From positions 1-24,483 of the forward strand of contig JAEEMF010000007.1 in the NCBI GenBank assembly GCA_016283075.1: DNA of 24,483 bases. Direction: 5' to 3'. The notes under the pieces were generated by a model. It saw only the letters and a list, made by a program, of their open reading frames with translations, made no database searches and had not been told where the DNA came from. Origin of the DNA: Bacilli bacterium. Lineage in GTDB: Bacteria; Bacillota_I; Bacilli_A; RF39; UBA660. Both the position numbers and the translations under genes were made by a program. Below, piece by piece: positions 1 through 7,112 of this stretch (the stretch's first letter is position 1; each line of letters starts with the position of its first letter).

Positions 1-95
1 ATATTACATCTTTACAAGAATACATTCAACTTGTAGAAGATTGGATATTATTTTACAACACAACTAGAATAAAATCAAAAACTACAAGAAATTAA
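1..95 (+). CDS. IS3-family transposase OrfB, C-terminal end (partial)
   Basis: Reading from base 3, the frame runs 30 codons to TAA at 93-95. The peptide contains LVEDWILFYNTTRIKSK, which matches the end of IS3-family DDE transposases, where a conserved FYN-x-x-RI(K/Q)xK signature follows the last catalytic Glu region. The start and the catalytic residues are upstream of the window. The protein ends soon after RIKSK, without the usual downstream sPxxYR segment, so this copy may be slightly short. It is too partial to judge activity. Confidence 0.72.
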   Translation, partial: ITSLQEYIQLVEDWILFYNTTRIKSKTTRN

Positions 96-114
96 TCTTG
101 TAGTCTTTTTATTT
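81..114 (+). terminator. Hairpin and T-tract after the transposase
   Basis: An 8-bp perfect stem (ACTACAAG at 81-88, CTTGTAGT at 97-104) with an 8-nt loop is followed by CTTTTTATTT. The transposase stop codon lies in the loop. It has the form of an intrinsic terminator just inside the IS end. Confidence 0.7.
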
Positions 115-163
115 AGTGTCTACCAAACGGGGTGCACTACATATTAAGTGAATCTTTTTTTTG

Positions 164-967
164 TTATTTATTTAAATTGTATTTATAATCTTTTCCGTTA
201 TATGTGTAATGTAATTCATTATTTTTAACACTAATAATATCTTCTATTAATTTGCTTGTATCTGTATCTATATCATGTATTGTTTCAAATGTATTATCTT
301 TAGTATTAATTAAGTATAATCCATAGTTCGCTCTTATTATTAAATTATCATTATAAATATAAGTAGTTGGATCAAATATTTGATTTCTTAATGATGAATT
401 AAGTTTTGTTACTGTTTGAGTATTTAAATCTACTGAATAGAAAGTATCATAATAATTATTGTCTAATGTAACTGCGTTTATATAAATATAGTTATCGTTT
501 TTATAAAGAATTGTTGCTAAACATGTTGATGATGAACATTTATAACCATTTGGCATAGAAGAACTTATGTATTTTTCATAAGTGTTACTATCTAGATCAA
601 GATTTTTAATTACTAGATTATTATCAGTAATTACTGAAGTATAGAAGTTGTCTTTGTTATAAAATCCTTCAATGTATCCTGTTTCGTAACCTTTCATTCT
701 TTTAACAAGGTTTTCGTTTATAGAAGCTATTATTTTATCATCTGAAGTAATTTTATATTCATCAGTTTGATAATCGTAACCTTTCTTTTCTACTAATACC
801 CATTCATCATCACTTGTTAATCCAAGTACTTTTTTATTAACTATTTTATAGTTAATATTATTTAATACTTTGCTTCTTTCTTTAAATAATACTTTATGCA
901 TTAGTAATCCAAGTACTACTAATAGAAAAAGTGTAATAGCAAAAATAATAATTTTTTTATTTTTCAT
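164..967 (-). CDS. Membrane-anchored extracytoplasmic protein of unknown function
   Basis: This is a 267-residue protein. Residues about 5-25 form one hydrophobic segment after MKNKK, with no lipobox cysteine, so it is probably a signal anchor with the rest outside the cell. The body is rich in Asn, Asp, Thr and Tyr and shows recurring short beta-type segments (for example NLVIKNLDLDSNTYEK, TFYSVDLNTQTVTKL and NYGLYLINTKDNTFE), which resemble blades of a small beta-propeller. That fold is inferred from pattern only. It contains a Cys pair in a CSSSTC motif. A strong ribosome binding site (AGGAGGAGG) precedes the ATG. It is transcribed divergently from the phospholipid operon and runs toward the IS end. 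I do not recognise a family. Confidence 0.8.
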   Translation of the reverse strand: MKNKKIIIFAITLFLLVVLGLLMHKVLFKERSKVLNNINYKIVNKKVLGLTSDDEWVLVEKKGYDYQTDEYKITSDDKIIASINENLVKRMKGYETGYIEGFYNKDNFYTSVITDNNLVIKNLDLDSNTYEKYISSSMPNGYKCSSSTCLATILYKNDNYIYINAVTLDNNYYDTFYSVDLNTQTVTKLNSSLRNQIFDPTTYIYNDNLIIRANYGLYLINTKDNTFETIHDIDTDTSKLIEDIISVKNNELHYTYNGKDYKYNLNK

Positions 968-1044
968 TTATTCCTCCTCCTATAATAAGCGTATCATACT
1001 TAACATACGATTTCACAAATATTTCATATATTGCCCTGGTTTGG

Positions 1045-1073
1045 TTTACAAATATGGCGAAAAAATGTATAAT
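1045..1073 (+). promoter_or_regulatory. Sigma-A-type promoter of the phospholipid operon
   Basis: TTTACA (1045-1050) and TATAAT (1068-1073) are separated by 17 bp. The upstream in-frame ATG at 1054 lies inside the spacer, so it cannot be on the transcript from this promoter. This fixes the first gene's start at 1096. Confidence 0.8.
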
Positions 1074-1095
1074 TATAAATGTGCATGGTGATTAT

Positions 1096-2538
1096 ATGAA
1101 AGGTAAAAAAATTAATAAAAAATATCTGATTTTTTCATTAATAATAGTTGTTTTAATGATAGCAACTTTTTATATAAAAAAATTTTTAGGTGATTCAAAT
1201 TTTGAATCAACTTTATTTTATTCAATATGTGGTCCTGCTGAATTTGATATGAGTATTATACTTGATGTATCAAAGATATGTGTTCCTTTATTAATAGTAT
1301 TAACTACAGCAATTTATTTTGCTTTTGATAAAGTAAAGTTTATAAAAAAATATGATTGGTTAGTAATGATAGTGTTAGTATTAACTTTTAGTAATGCATT
1401 ACTTTGGAATATAGATGTATTTGATTATTTAAAATATGAAATGCAAACTTCAAATATTATTTCAGATAATTATGTAGATCCGAAAGAAACTAATGTTATA
1501 TTTCCAGATAAGAAAAGAAATTTAATATTAATAATTGTTGAATCTTTAGAAAATAGTTTTCTTACTAAAGAGGATGGGGGAGCATGGGATTATTCAATTA
1601 TTCCGGAACTATCTACTTTATTAAAAGATGATGATACTATTACTTTTAATAGTAAGAATACTGGAATGCAAATGCTACATGGTACTTCTTATACATCAAG
1701 TGCAATTGTGGCAAATAATGCAGGTATTCCTATAAAAGTACAAGGTACTACTAGTGGATATGGTAGTAGTAACTTTATGAATGGTAGTTATACTTTAGGA
1801 GATTTACTTTATAAAAATGGTTATACCAATGAAGTAGTATCAGGAGCTACTACTGATTTTGGAGGACTTAAAAGTTTTTATAAAAATCATGGTAATTTTA
1901 AAGTGATAGATTTAAATAGTTTAAAAGAATATGGTTATACTTTAAATAAAGATGATTATGGTAAATGGGGATTTAATGATAATTATTTATTTAAAGTAGC
2001 TCGTGATAGATTAGATAAATTATCTCAAGATGATAAACCATTTGATTTACAATTAATAACAATTGATACACATTTCTTTAATGGTTTTGTAGGTAAGTAC
2101 TCAGAAACTAAGTTTGATAAACAATATGAGAATGCTTATGCGACTACATCTAGATTAATATATGAGTTTATTGATTATGTTAAGAGTAAACCATATTATA
2201 AAGATACTACTATTGTAGTAGTAGGAGATCATTTAACTATGCAAACTAGTTTTATAAATGATAAAATGTTTAAAGATAGAACAATATATAATTGTATTGT
2301 TAATTCTTATAATAAGGAGTTAAGTAATAAAGACCGAATTTATTCGGCTTTAGATAATTATCCAACAATAGTAAGTGCTATTGGAGGACAAATAGAAGGT
2401 AATAGACTTGGACTTGGAGTAAATTTATTTTCTAGTGAAAAAACATTACTAGAAAGATATGGCATTAGTGAGGCTGATGAACAGTTAAAGAAAAAGTCAA
2501 ATTATTATAATAAGAAGATATTGAAAGTAGGTAAGTAG
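1096..2538 (+). CDS. MdoB/LtaS-type phosphoglycerol transferase (sulfatase fold)
   Basis: This is a 480-residue polytopic enzyme of the alkaline-phosphatase/sulfatase superfamily. Three membrane segments (about 8-30, 57-78 and 87-107) precede an extracytoplasmic catalytic domain. Visible family motifs are IIVESLENSF (Glu149, a likely metal ligand), HGTSYTSSAIVANNAGIP (Thr200, the likely phosphorylated nucleophile) and VVVGDH (Asp378-His379, metal ligands). The GTSYT...AGIP stretch resembles E. coli MdoB/OpgB (phosphoglycerol transferase I) more than classical LtaS. Enzymes of this group move glycerol-phosphate or phosphoethanolamine from a phospholipid onto a surface glycan. The start at 1096 is chosen because GGTGAT precedes it and the ATG at 1054 lies within the promoter. 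It is first in an operon with pssA, psd and a flippase-like gene, so phosphatidylethanolamine is a possible donor (inference). Confidence 0.83.
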   Translation: MKGKKINKKYLIFSLIIVVLMIATFYIKKFLGDSNFESTLFYSICGPAEFDMSIILDVSKICVPLLIVLTTAIYFAFDKVKFIKKYDWLVMIVLVLTFSNALLWNIDVFDYLKYEMQTSNIISDNYVDPKETNVIFPDKKRNLILIIVESLENSFLTKEDGGAWDYSIIPELSTLLKDDDTITFNSKNTGMQMLHGTSYTSSAIVANNAGIPIKVQGTTSGYGSSNFMNGSYTLGDLLYKNGYTNEVVSGATTDFGGLKSFYKNHGNFKVIDLNSLKEYGYTLNKDDYGKWGFNDNYLFKVARDRLDKLSQDDKPFDLQLITIDTHFFNGFVGKYSETKFDKQYENAYATTSRLIYEFIDYVKSKPYYKDTTIVVVGDHLTMQTSFINDKMFKDRTIYNCIVNSYNKELSNKDRIYSALDNYPTIVSAIGGQIEGNRLGLGVNLFSSEKTLLERYGISEADEQLKKKSNYYNKKILKVGK

Positions 2539-2540
2539 TT

Positions 2541-3167
2541 ATGTTTATAATTAATATTAAAAAATCAGTTTTAGTTACATATTTAGGAGTAATATTTGGT
2601 GTATTATCAATGTATTTTGCATTTAGTAAAATGGCATTTAGTGAAGGAAATTATTTAAGATATTCACTTGTATTCTTAATTCTTGCAGGTGTATGTGATA
2701 TGTTTGATGGAAAAGTAGCAAGAATGTGTAAGAGAACTAAAGAAGAAAAAGAATTTGGTATTCAAATAGATTCTCTTGCAGATACAGTTAACTTTGTTGC
2801 ACTTCCAGTAGTAATAATGTTATCTCTAGGTATGACATCAGTAGTAGATGTAATAATTTATGCATTATTTATATTATGTGGTATTTCTAGATTAGGATAC
2901 TTTAATGTTAATGCTTCTCTTGATAATCCAGTTAAATTCTATAATGGACTTCCAGTTACATCAACAGCAATTATTTATCCAATACTAGGATTATTACACG
3001 GACAAATACCTGAAAATACATTCTGTTTAGTTTATATAATTGCAACTTTAATAACAGGATTATTATTTGTTTTAAGAATAAAAGTTCCAAAATTAAAAGG
3101 AAGTGCTTATATTGTTATTCCAGTATTAGCAATTATTTTAGCAGTACTTCTTTTGGTGATTAGATAA
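2541..3167 (+). CDS. pssA: CDP-diacylglycerol--serine O-phosphatidyltransferase
   Basis: This 208-residue integral membrane enzyme makes phosphatidylserine from CDP-diacylglycerol and serine. The CDP-alcohol phosphatidyltransferase signature is complete: DG-x2-AR near residues 56-61, followed by G-x3-D-x3-D in FGIQIDSLADTVNF. The FGIQIDSLAD context and the later GLPVT segment are typical of PssA rather than PgsA. About six hydrophobic helices are visible. It begins two bases after the stop of the preceding gene, with the ribosome binding site within that gene's end (GTAGGTAAG), and its stop overlaps the start of psd (TAATG). The tight packing with psd shows that phosphatidylserine is passed on to make phosphatidylethanolamine. 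Confidence 0.93.
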   Translation: MFIINIKKSVLVTYLGVIFGVLSMYFAFSKMAFSEGNYLRYSLVFLILAGVCDMFDGKVARMCKRTKEEKEFGIQIDSLADTVNFVALPVVIMLSLGMTSVVDVIIYALFILCGISRLGYFNVNASLDNPVKFYNGLPVTSTAIIYPILGLLHGQIPENTFCLVYIIATLITGLLFVLRIKVPKLKGSAYIVIPVLAIILAVLLLVIR

Positions 3168-3955
3168 TGGATAGTTCTAGTAAAGGTCTTAACTTTTTAT
3201 ACAATAATTTTTTTGGAAGAATCATTTTAAAAGTTATGACTACAAAAGCTATTGCTAATTTATATGCTAAATATATGAATAGTAGATTATCTACTAGAAA
3301 AATAAAGAAATTTATAAAAGTAAATAATATTAATATGGATGAATATATTGATAGAAAGTATACTTCTTTTAATGATTTCTTTATGAGAGAGATAAAAAAA
3401 GGAAAAAGAAAAATAGGAGAAGGAATTATTTCTCCTTGTGATTCAAGGGTACTTGCATATAAATTAGATGATAATAGTAGTTTTAAAATTAAGAGTAGTA
3501 TTTATACAGTAGATGAACTTACTAAAGAGAATAAGAAATATAAATATGCTCTTATATTTAGATTATGTGTAGATGATTATCATCATTATGCATATCCAGA
3601 TGATGGTGAAGTAGTTAGTACTAAGTATATAAACGGAGTACTTCATACAGTACAACCAATTGCTCATAAAAAATATAAAGTATTTCATGAAAACTCTAGA
3701 TGTGTTACATTTTTAAAATGTAAGAATCTAGGAGAAGTATGCTATATCGAAGTAGGAGCAATGATGATAGGCAAAATAGTAAATATTCAAAAAGATAAAT
3801 TTAAAAAAGGGGAAGAAAAAGGTCATTTTGAATTTGGAGGATCTACAGTAATATTACTAATTAATAAAGATATTAAAATTAGAGAAGATATCTTAAAAAA
3901 TAGTAATAATGAAATAGAGACAGTAGTAAAAATGGGTGAATCAATAGGTAGGTGA
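3167..3955 (+). CDS. psd: Phosphatidylserine decarboxylase proenzyme
   Basis: This is a 262-residue proenzyme that converts phosphatidylserine to phosphatidylethanolamine. The self-cleavage site is FGGSTV. Cleavage before Ser226 would give a large beta chain and a short alpha chain that starts with the pyruvoyl group. Other family marks are FNDFFMREIK near the N-terminus, ISPCDSRV, the histidine-rich DDYHHYAYPDDG and VGAMMIGKI. The ATG overlaps the stop of pssA (TAATG), so the two are translationally coupled. The gene ends in TGA, which shows that UGA is a stop in this organism. The N-terminal region is short, as in other Gram-positive forms. Confidence 0.94.
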   Translation: MDSSSKGLNFLYNNFFGRIILKVMTTKAIANLYAKYMNSRLSTRKIKKFIKVNNINMDEYIDRKYTSFNDFFMREIKKGKRKIGEGIISPCDSRVLAYKLDDNSSFKIKSSIYTVDELTKENKKYKYALIFRLCVDDYHHYAYPDDGEVVSTKYINGVLHTVQPIAHKKYKVFHENSRCVTFLKCKNLGEVCYIEVGAMMIGKIVNIQKDKFKKGEEKGHFEFGGSTVILLINKDIKIREDILKNSNNEIETVVKMGESIGR

Positions 3956-3960
3956 TAAAG

Positions 3961-4998
3961 GTGAAGAAGAAATGGATAAAGTATTTCTTAACTAGTTTAC
4001 TTCTTATTTTAGTTCTATATATTACATTCCATAAAATCTATAATAAAGAGTCATGGAATGTAGTACGTGAAACTATTAAAAATATTAAGTGTTACTACGT
4101 ATTTATATGCTTATTATTCTCTTTCTTATATTTCTTATGCCAAGGAATATATATGAAGATAATACTAGGTACATTAAATACCAAAATATCAGTAATAAAA
4201 GGAATATTTTATACAGTAATTGAATTCTTCTTTAGTGGTATCACACCATCTTCAACTGGTGGACAACCGGTTCAGCTATACTATATGACGGTAGATAAAA
4301 TCCCAATGAGAAAAAGTTATATAACTTTAATACTTAATACCGTTTTCTTTAAACTAATACTAGCAGTATTAGGAATACTTGTCTTAGTATTTAATAATTC
4401 GTTTATATTGAATACACATTATGTTTATAAAGTATTTTTTGTAATAGGATTTTTAGTAGATCTATTTATTATTACAATGGGATGCTTATTACTATTTAAT
4501 TTTAATTTAATTAAATCAATGTATAAAGCAGTATATAACTTTTGTAAGAAATTAAAACTATTTAAAAATAAACTTGATAATAAAGAACCAGATGAAGTAT
4601 TAAATAGATATAAAGATGAAATAAAATATATTAAAACACATAAGTTAGCAGTATTTGTAACATTTATAATTACATTTATTCAAAGATTATTCTTATTCTC
4701 TATAATATACATAGTATATAGAGCACTAGGGCTTAATAATTATAGTTATTTTGATTTACTTGCTATACAAGTATGTGTACAACTTGCTATGGAAGCAATG
4801 CCTCTTCCAGGAGGAAGTGGTTTATCAGAAGGAATGCTTCATAATATCTTTACAATGATATTTGTAGCAGGACTAGCTGATGTAGGAATGCTTTTTACTA
4901 GAACATTTACTTTCTACATACCACTTACAATATCAGGAATAATACTTCTTATTGATTATATATTTAGATTAAAAAGAAAAAATAAATTGGTAAATTAA
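3961..4998 (+). CDS. YbhN/AglD-type lysyl-PG-flippase-like membrane protein (UPF0104)
   Basis: This polytopic membrane protein is about 345 residues long with six to eight hydrophobic segments. The motif FFSGITPSSTGGQPVQ near residue 92 is the hallmark of the lysylphosphatidylglycerol synthase transmembrane (UPF0104/YbhN) family. A second conserved stretch, EAMPLPGGSGLSEG, lies in the C-terminal half. Some relatives, such as the N-terminal half of MprF, flip charged phospholipids. The start is chosen at GTG 3961, where AGGTAGGTGA lies 5 nt upstream; GTG 3952 is also in frame and overlaps the psd stop but has poor spacing. As last gene of the operon it may move phosphatidylethanolamine or another product across the membrane (inference). 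Confidence 0.85.
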   Translation: MKKKWIKYFLTSLLLILVLYITFHKIYNKESWNVVRETIKNIKCYYVFICLLFSFLYFLCQGIYMKIILGTLNTKISVIKGIFYTVIEFFFSGITPSSTGGQPVQLYYMTVDKIPMRKSYITLILNTVFFKLILAVLGILVLVFNNSFILNTHYVYKVFFVIGFLVDLFIITMGCLLLFNFNLIKSMYKAVYNFCKKLKLFKNKLDNKEPDEVLNRYKDEIKYIKTHKLAVFVTFIITFIQRLFLFSIIYIVYRALGLNNYSYFDLLAIQVCVQLAMEAMPLPGGSGLSEGMLHNIFTMIFVAGLADVGMLFTRTFTFYIPLTISGIILLIDYIFRLKRKNKLVN

Positions 4999-5014
4999 TA
5001 CCAATTTATTTTTT
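4981..5014 (+). terminator. Intrinsic terminator closing the phospholipid operon
   Basis: A perfect 12-bp stem (4981-4992 with 4999-5010) and a 6-nt loop are followed by TTTT. The upstream arm encodes the last codons of the flippase-like gene, and its stop codon sits in the loop. Confidence 0.9.
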
Positions 5015-5031
5015 GTTAAAATGTATAAAAA

Positions 5032-5113
5032 AACTAGTCTTTCGACTAGTTACGCTCTAATGGAGTAATTGTGTATCTAGTTTGATAAACAATTAGCGGC
5101 AAATGTAACTAGG
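5032..5113. other. Unexplained structured element with two mutually exclusive stems
   Basis: The gap 5015-5213 holds more symmetry than expected. AACTAGT (5032-5038) can pair with ACTAGTT (5045-5051) across a 6-nt loop. Alternatively CTAGTTAC (5046-5053) pairs with GTAACTAG (5105-5112), enclosing TAATTGT/ACAATTA (5066-5072 with 5089-5095) and GCT/AGC (5054-5056 with 5095-5097). The two outer pairings share 5046-5051 and exclude each other, as in an attenuator or riboswitch. It lies upstream of, not within, the transcript from the promoter at 5157-5185, so it may be a separate small RNA, a remnant mobile-element end or a protein-binding site. I match it to no known RNA class. Confidence 0.35.
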
Positions 5114-5156
5114 TAAAACTTAATTATATACACATTATGACATATTTTTTAATAAT

Positions 5157-5185
5157 TTGACAAAAATTAGCAAGCATGATACCAT
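5157..5185 (+). promoter_or_regulatory. Sigma-A-type promoter with extended -10
   Basis: A consensus TTGACA (5157-5162), a 17-bp spacer and TACCAT (5180-5185) preceded by TGA, an extended -10 element. It lies about 30 bp upstream of the start codon of the orphan gene at 5214. Confidence 0.75.
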
Positions 5186-5213
5186 ACACTGCAATTGAAG
5201 GGGGTGAAATAGT

Positions 5214-5882
5214 ATGTCAAAAATTGGAGAATTAATTTCAAATATTCACCAATATGGTAATAGTAAACTTTATATGCAATCACAAAATCCTAATGTTAAT
5301 AGAGTTTTAGAATTTTCTGTTGATGATGATGGAAATTTAAATGTTGTGGGAAAGTTAGAAGTTTTTGATAAACCGTTTTGGAACGGAAGCAAAATTGATG
5401 AAAGTGCTATAATGATAAGATCAATCGAGTCATGTCAATTTTCAAAAAAAGATTTAGATATGAATATAGCAGTTATTGTTTTAAGTACATTTTATTATAG
5501 CAATCTTCCTATCATGGCAAAACAAGAAGTACCTACAAATGTCAACACAGATAAAGCTGCAAATGTTATTTATCAAATGGCTAATTCGATGTTACAGTTA
5601 AGTAATGCGGAATTAACTCATTGGGTACTTGGTAGAGATAATGATATTGAAAATATGTTGATTAATAAAGCATCTCAATCCATTGTATCTGATGATATTA
5701 AGCCTGTCCCAGTATTAATTGATAATATTGAAAATCAAGTTAAAGATGTAAATGCTCGCTTAACTAATGTACATAATGTATGGAAAGAAATGAACAATTC
5801 ACGTACCGAAGATGAATATAAAGTTGCAGGTGAAAAGTGGGATTCATTATATAATGATAAATCAGAAAAAAAACTTTTCTAA
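5214..5882 (+). CDS. Soluble protein of unknown function, 222 residues
   Basis: I do not recognise this protein. It has no signal peptide or membrane segment. The N-terminal half (1-110) is mixed alpha/beta with the segment LEFSVDDDGNLNVVGKLEVFDKPFW. The C-terminal half is helical, rich in Asn and Gln, and residues about 165-215 could form a coiled coil. An AAGGGGGTGA ribosome binding site fixes the ATG. It is a single-gene unit with its own consensus promoter, a terminator on each side, and an opposing tRNA gene downstream. The isolation, position next to a tRNA and the strange structured element upstream fit an acquired accessory gene, but the base composition is not clearly foreign. Confidence 0.8.
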   Translation: MSKIGELISNIHQYGNSKLYMQSQNPNVNRVLEFSVDDDGNLNVVGKLEVFDKPFWNGSKIDESAIMIRSIESCQFSKKDLDMNIAVIVLSTFYYSNLPIMAKQEVPTNVNTDKAANVIYQMANSMLQLSNAELTHWVLGRDNDIENMLINKASQSIVSDDIKPVPVLIDNIENQVKDVNARLTNVHNVWKEMNNSRTEDEYKVAGEKWDSLYNDKSEKKLF

Positions 5883-5888
5883 AAATGT

Positions 5889-5930
5889 AAAAGATGATTT
5901 TAAGAGTTATCACTCAAAATCATCTTTTTC
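5889..5930 (+). terminator. Intrinsic terminator of the orphan gene
   Basis: A 13-bp stem (AAAAGATGATTTT at 5889-5901, AAAATCATCTTTT at 5916-5928), extended inward by GAGT/ACTC, is followed by a T-rich stretch. Confidence 0.9.
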
Positions 5931-5984
5931 TTTGTCTCTTTTTGCCTTATAAGACTCTTTAGTAACTTCATTTATTTTCTAATT

Positions 5985-6013
5985 AATAAAAAATCGAACT
6001 ATTTCTAGTTCGA
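5985..6013 (-). terminator. Intrinsic terminator of the tRNA-Gly gene
   Basis: On the minus strand an 8-bp stem TCGAACTA/TAGTTCGA (5994-6013) with a GAAA tetraloop is followed by six T residues, 14 bp past the tRNA end. Confidence 0.88.
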
Positions 6014-6026
6014 CTTATATTTCAAA

Positions 6027-6100
6027 TGGAGCGGGTGATGGGAATCGGACCCACGTTATCAGCTTGGAAGGCTGGAGTTCTACCATTGAACTACACCCGC
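6027..6100 (-). tRNA. tRNA-Gly (anticodon TCC)
   Basis: The minus strand gives a full cloverleaf. The acceptor stem is GCGGGTG/CACCCGC, and the anticodon arm is CCAGC-CTTCCAA-GCTGG with TCC in the middle of the loop. The T arm carries GGTCCGATTCC. The discriminator base T is followed by an encoded CCA (6027-6029). It has its own promoter and terminator, so it is a single-gene unit. Confidence 0.96.
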
Positions 6101-6119
6101 AATTTGGTAGGCACTTTTA

Positions 6120-6147
6120 ATTATACTATAATTTAACTTTATGTCAA
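6120..6147 (-). promoter_or_regulatory. Promoter of tRNA-Gly
   Basis: On the minus strand, TTGACA (6142-6147) and TATAAT (6120-6125) are separated by 16 bp. Transcription would start about 12 bp upstream of the mature tRNA 5' end. Both boxes match consensus perfectly. Confidence 0.85.
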
Positions 6148-6217
6148 CATTTTTTTACAAAAAAATTTTAATTTTTTCTGTAGAACTCCAGCATGATATA
6201 GATTTATTATAAATAAA

Positions 6218-6226
6218 TGATATAAT
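6218..6226 (+). promoter_or_regulatory. Extended -10 promoter of the SDR gene
   Basis: TGATATAAT is a perfect extended -10 about 24 bp before the SDR start codon. No good -35 box is visible, which is normal for extended -10 promoters. Confidence 0.55.
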
Positions 6227-6249
6227 TAAATAAGAAAGTAGATGATAAT

Positions 6250-7008
6250 ATGTTTAATTATGGTGGTAGAGTAGTAGTTGTTACTGGTGCTTCTTCTGGG
6301 CTTGGTAAACAAATGGCTCTTGCTTATGCTAAACAAGGAGCTGATTTAGTAATACTTGCTAGAAGAGTAGAAAAACTAGAAGACTTAGCTAAAGAAATAG
6401 AAAAACTAGGAAGAAAGTGCCTTCCTATTAAATGCGATGTTACAAATGTAGAAGATATTAAAGAAGCAGGTAGACTTACTGAAGAAAAATTTGGAAAAGT
6501 AGATGTACTTGTTAACTGTGCAGGTGCTGCTGAAAATGCAGGGGTACTTGATATGACTGATGAACAGTGGAACTTTACTATTAAAACTGATATGGATTCA
6601 GTATTCTATGTTACTAGAGAATTTGGTAATATTATGAAAAAGAAAAAATATGGAAGAATAATTAATATTGCTTCTATGTATGGTTTAGTAGGAAATATGG
6701 CTATGGGAACTATTGCATATCATACTTCTAAAGGTGGTGTAGTAAACTTTACTAGAGCAGCTGCTGCAGAACTAGCTAAAGATGGTATTACTGTTAATGC
6801 AATATGTCCTGGATATTTTGATACAGAACTTACTCATGAAACACTTATTACCGATTCTTTTACAGCATATATGAAAGCAACTGTACCAGTTGGTAGATAT
6901 GGTAAAGAAGGAGAACTTAATGCTGCTGCAATCTTCCTTGGATCTAAAGAAGCTAGTTATGTAACTGGTGTAATCTTACCAGTAGACGGAGGATACACAG
7001 CTGTATAA
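6250..7008 (+). CDS. Short-chain dehydrogenase/reductase (FabG/gluconate 5-dehydrogenase-like)
   Basis: This is a 252-residue NAD(P)-dependent oxidoreductase with a classical SDR Rossmann fold. The cofactor loop TGASSGLG is at residues 12-19. The catalytic triad is Ser142, Tyr157 and Lys161 (YHTSK). VNCAGAA at 88-94 replaces the usual NNAG, keeping the Asn-Ala-Gly pattern with one substitution. The ICPGYFDTEL loop and the C-terminal VTGVILPVDGGYTA segment are typical. Length and motifs fit both 3-oxoacyl-ACP reductases and gluconate/sugar dehydrogenases; ARR after the second beta strand suggests NADPH use. The substrate cannot be told from sequence, and the gene stands alone, without fatty-acid synthesis genes nearby. 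Confidence 0.9.
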   Translation: MFNYGGRVVVVTGASSGLGKQMALAYAKQGADLVILARRVEKLEDLAKEIEKLGRKCLPIKCDVTNVEDIKEAGRLTEEKFGKVDVLVNCAGAAENAGVLDMTDEQWNFTIKTDMDSVFYVTREFGNIMKKKKYGRIINIASMYGLVGNMAMGTIAYHTSKGGVVNFTRAAAAELAKDGITVNAICPGYFDTELTHETLITDSFTAYMKATVPVGRYGKEGELNAAAIFLGSKEASYVTGVILPVDGGYTAV

Positions 7009-7015
7009 CAAAAAA

Positions 7016-7042
7016 TTAGCACTTACACTTGACAAGTGCTAA
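7016..7042 (+). promoter_or_regulatory. CIRCE operator (HrcA binding site)
   Basis: The inverted repeat TTAGCACTT-N9-AAGTGCTAA matches the CIRCE consensus TTAGCACTC-N9-GAGTGCTAA except for the innermost base pair of the arms, where the change is compensated. The 9-nt spacer is exact. The site covers the -35 box of the Hsp20 promoter, so HrcA binding would block RNA polymerase at normal temperature. Confidence 0.93.
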
Positions 7043-7057
7043 TTATAGTGGTATAAC
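7029..7057 (+). promoter_or_regulatory. Hsp20 promoter, overlapped by CIRCE
   Basis: TTGACA (7029-7034) lies in the CIRCE centre, followed by a 17-bp spacer and TATAAC (7052-7057). The boxes are those of the housekeeping sigma factor, as expected for HrcA repression. Confidence 0.87.
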
Positions 7058-7112
7058 ATAATTGTACCTAGGATAAGTACTAGTCCTGATATATTGAAAG
7101 GGTAGTGATTTT

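Larger units (their letters stand above)
1..141 (+). mobile_element. Right end of an IS3-family insertion sequence (IS150-like)
   Basis: The window opens inside an insertion sequence. It holds the last codons of the transposase, a terminator-like hairpin, and a right-end inverted repeat at 115-141 ending in GGTGCACTACA. Read on the minus strand this end begins TGTAGTGCACCCC, close to the TGAACTGCACCCC-type ends common on IS3-family elements of Firmicutes. The left end and most of the transposase lie outside the window, so a target duplication cannot be checked. The element name is inferred from this end and the transposase tail only. Confidence 0.75.

Noticed and set aside
870..1091. 73-codon plus-strand ORF antisense to the minus gene and across the operon promoter
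   Set aside because: It overlaps the 5' end of the minus-strand gene and the divergent promoter region, has no ribosome binding site and reads as low-complexity translation.
5044..5213. Known riboswitch classes (purine, preQ1, SAM, c-di-GMP, ydaO, T-box) for the structured element
   Set aside because: None of their conserved core sequences is seen, and the downstream promoter would exclude the element from the mRNA.
6027..6249. tRNA-Gly as an integration site with a direct repeat of its 3' end
   Set aside because: I could not find a second copy of the tRNA 3' end in the window, and no integrase gene is present.
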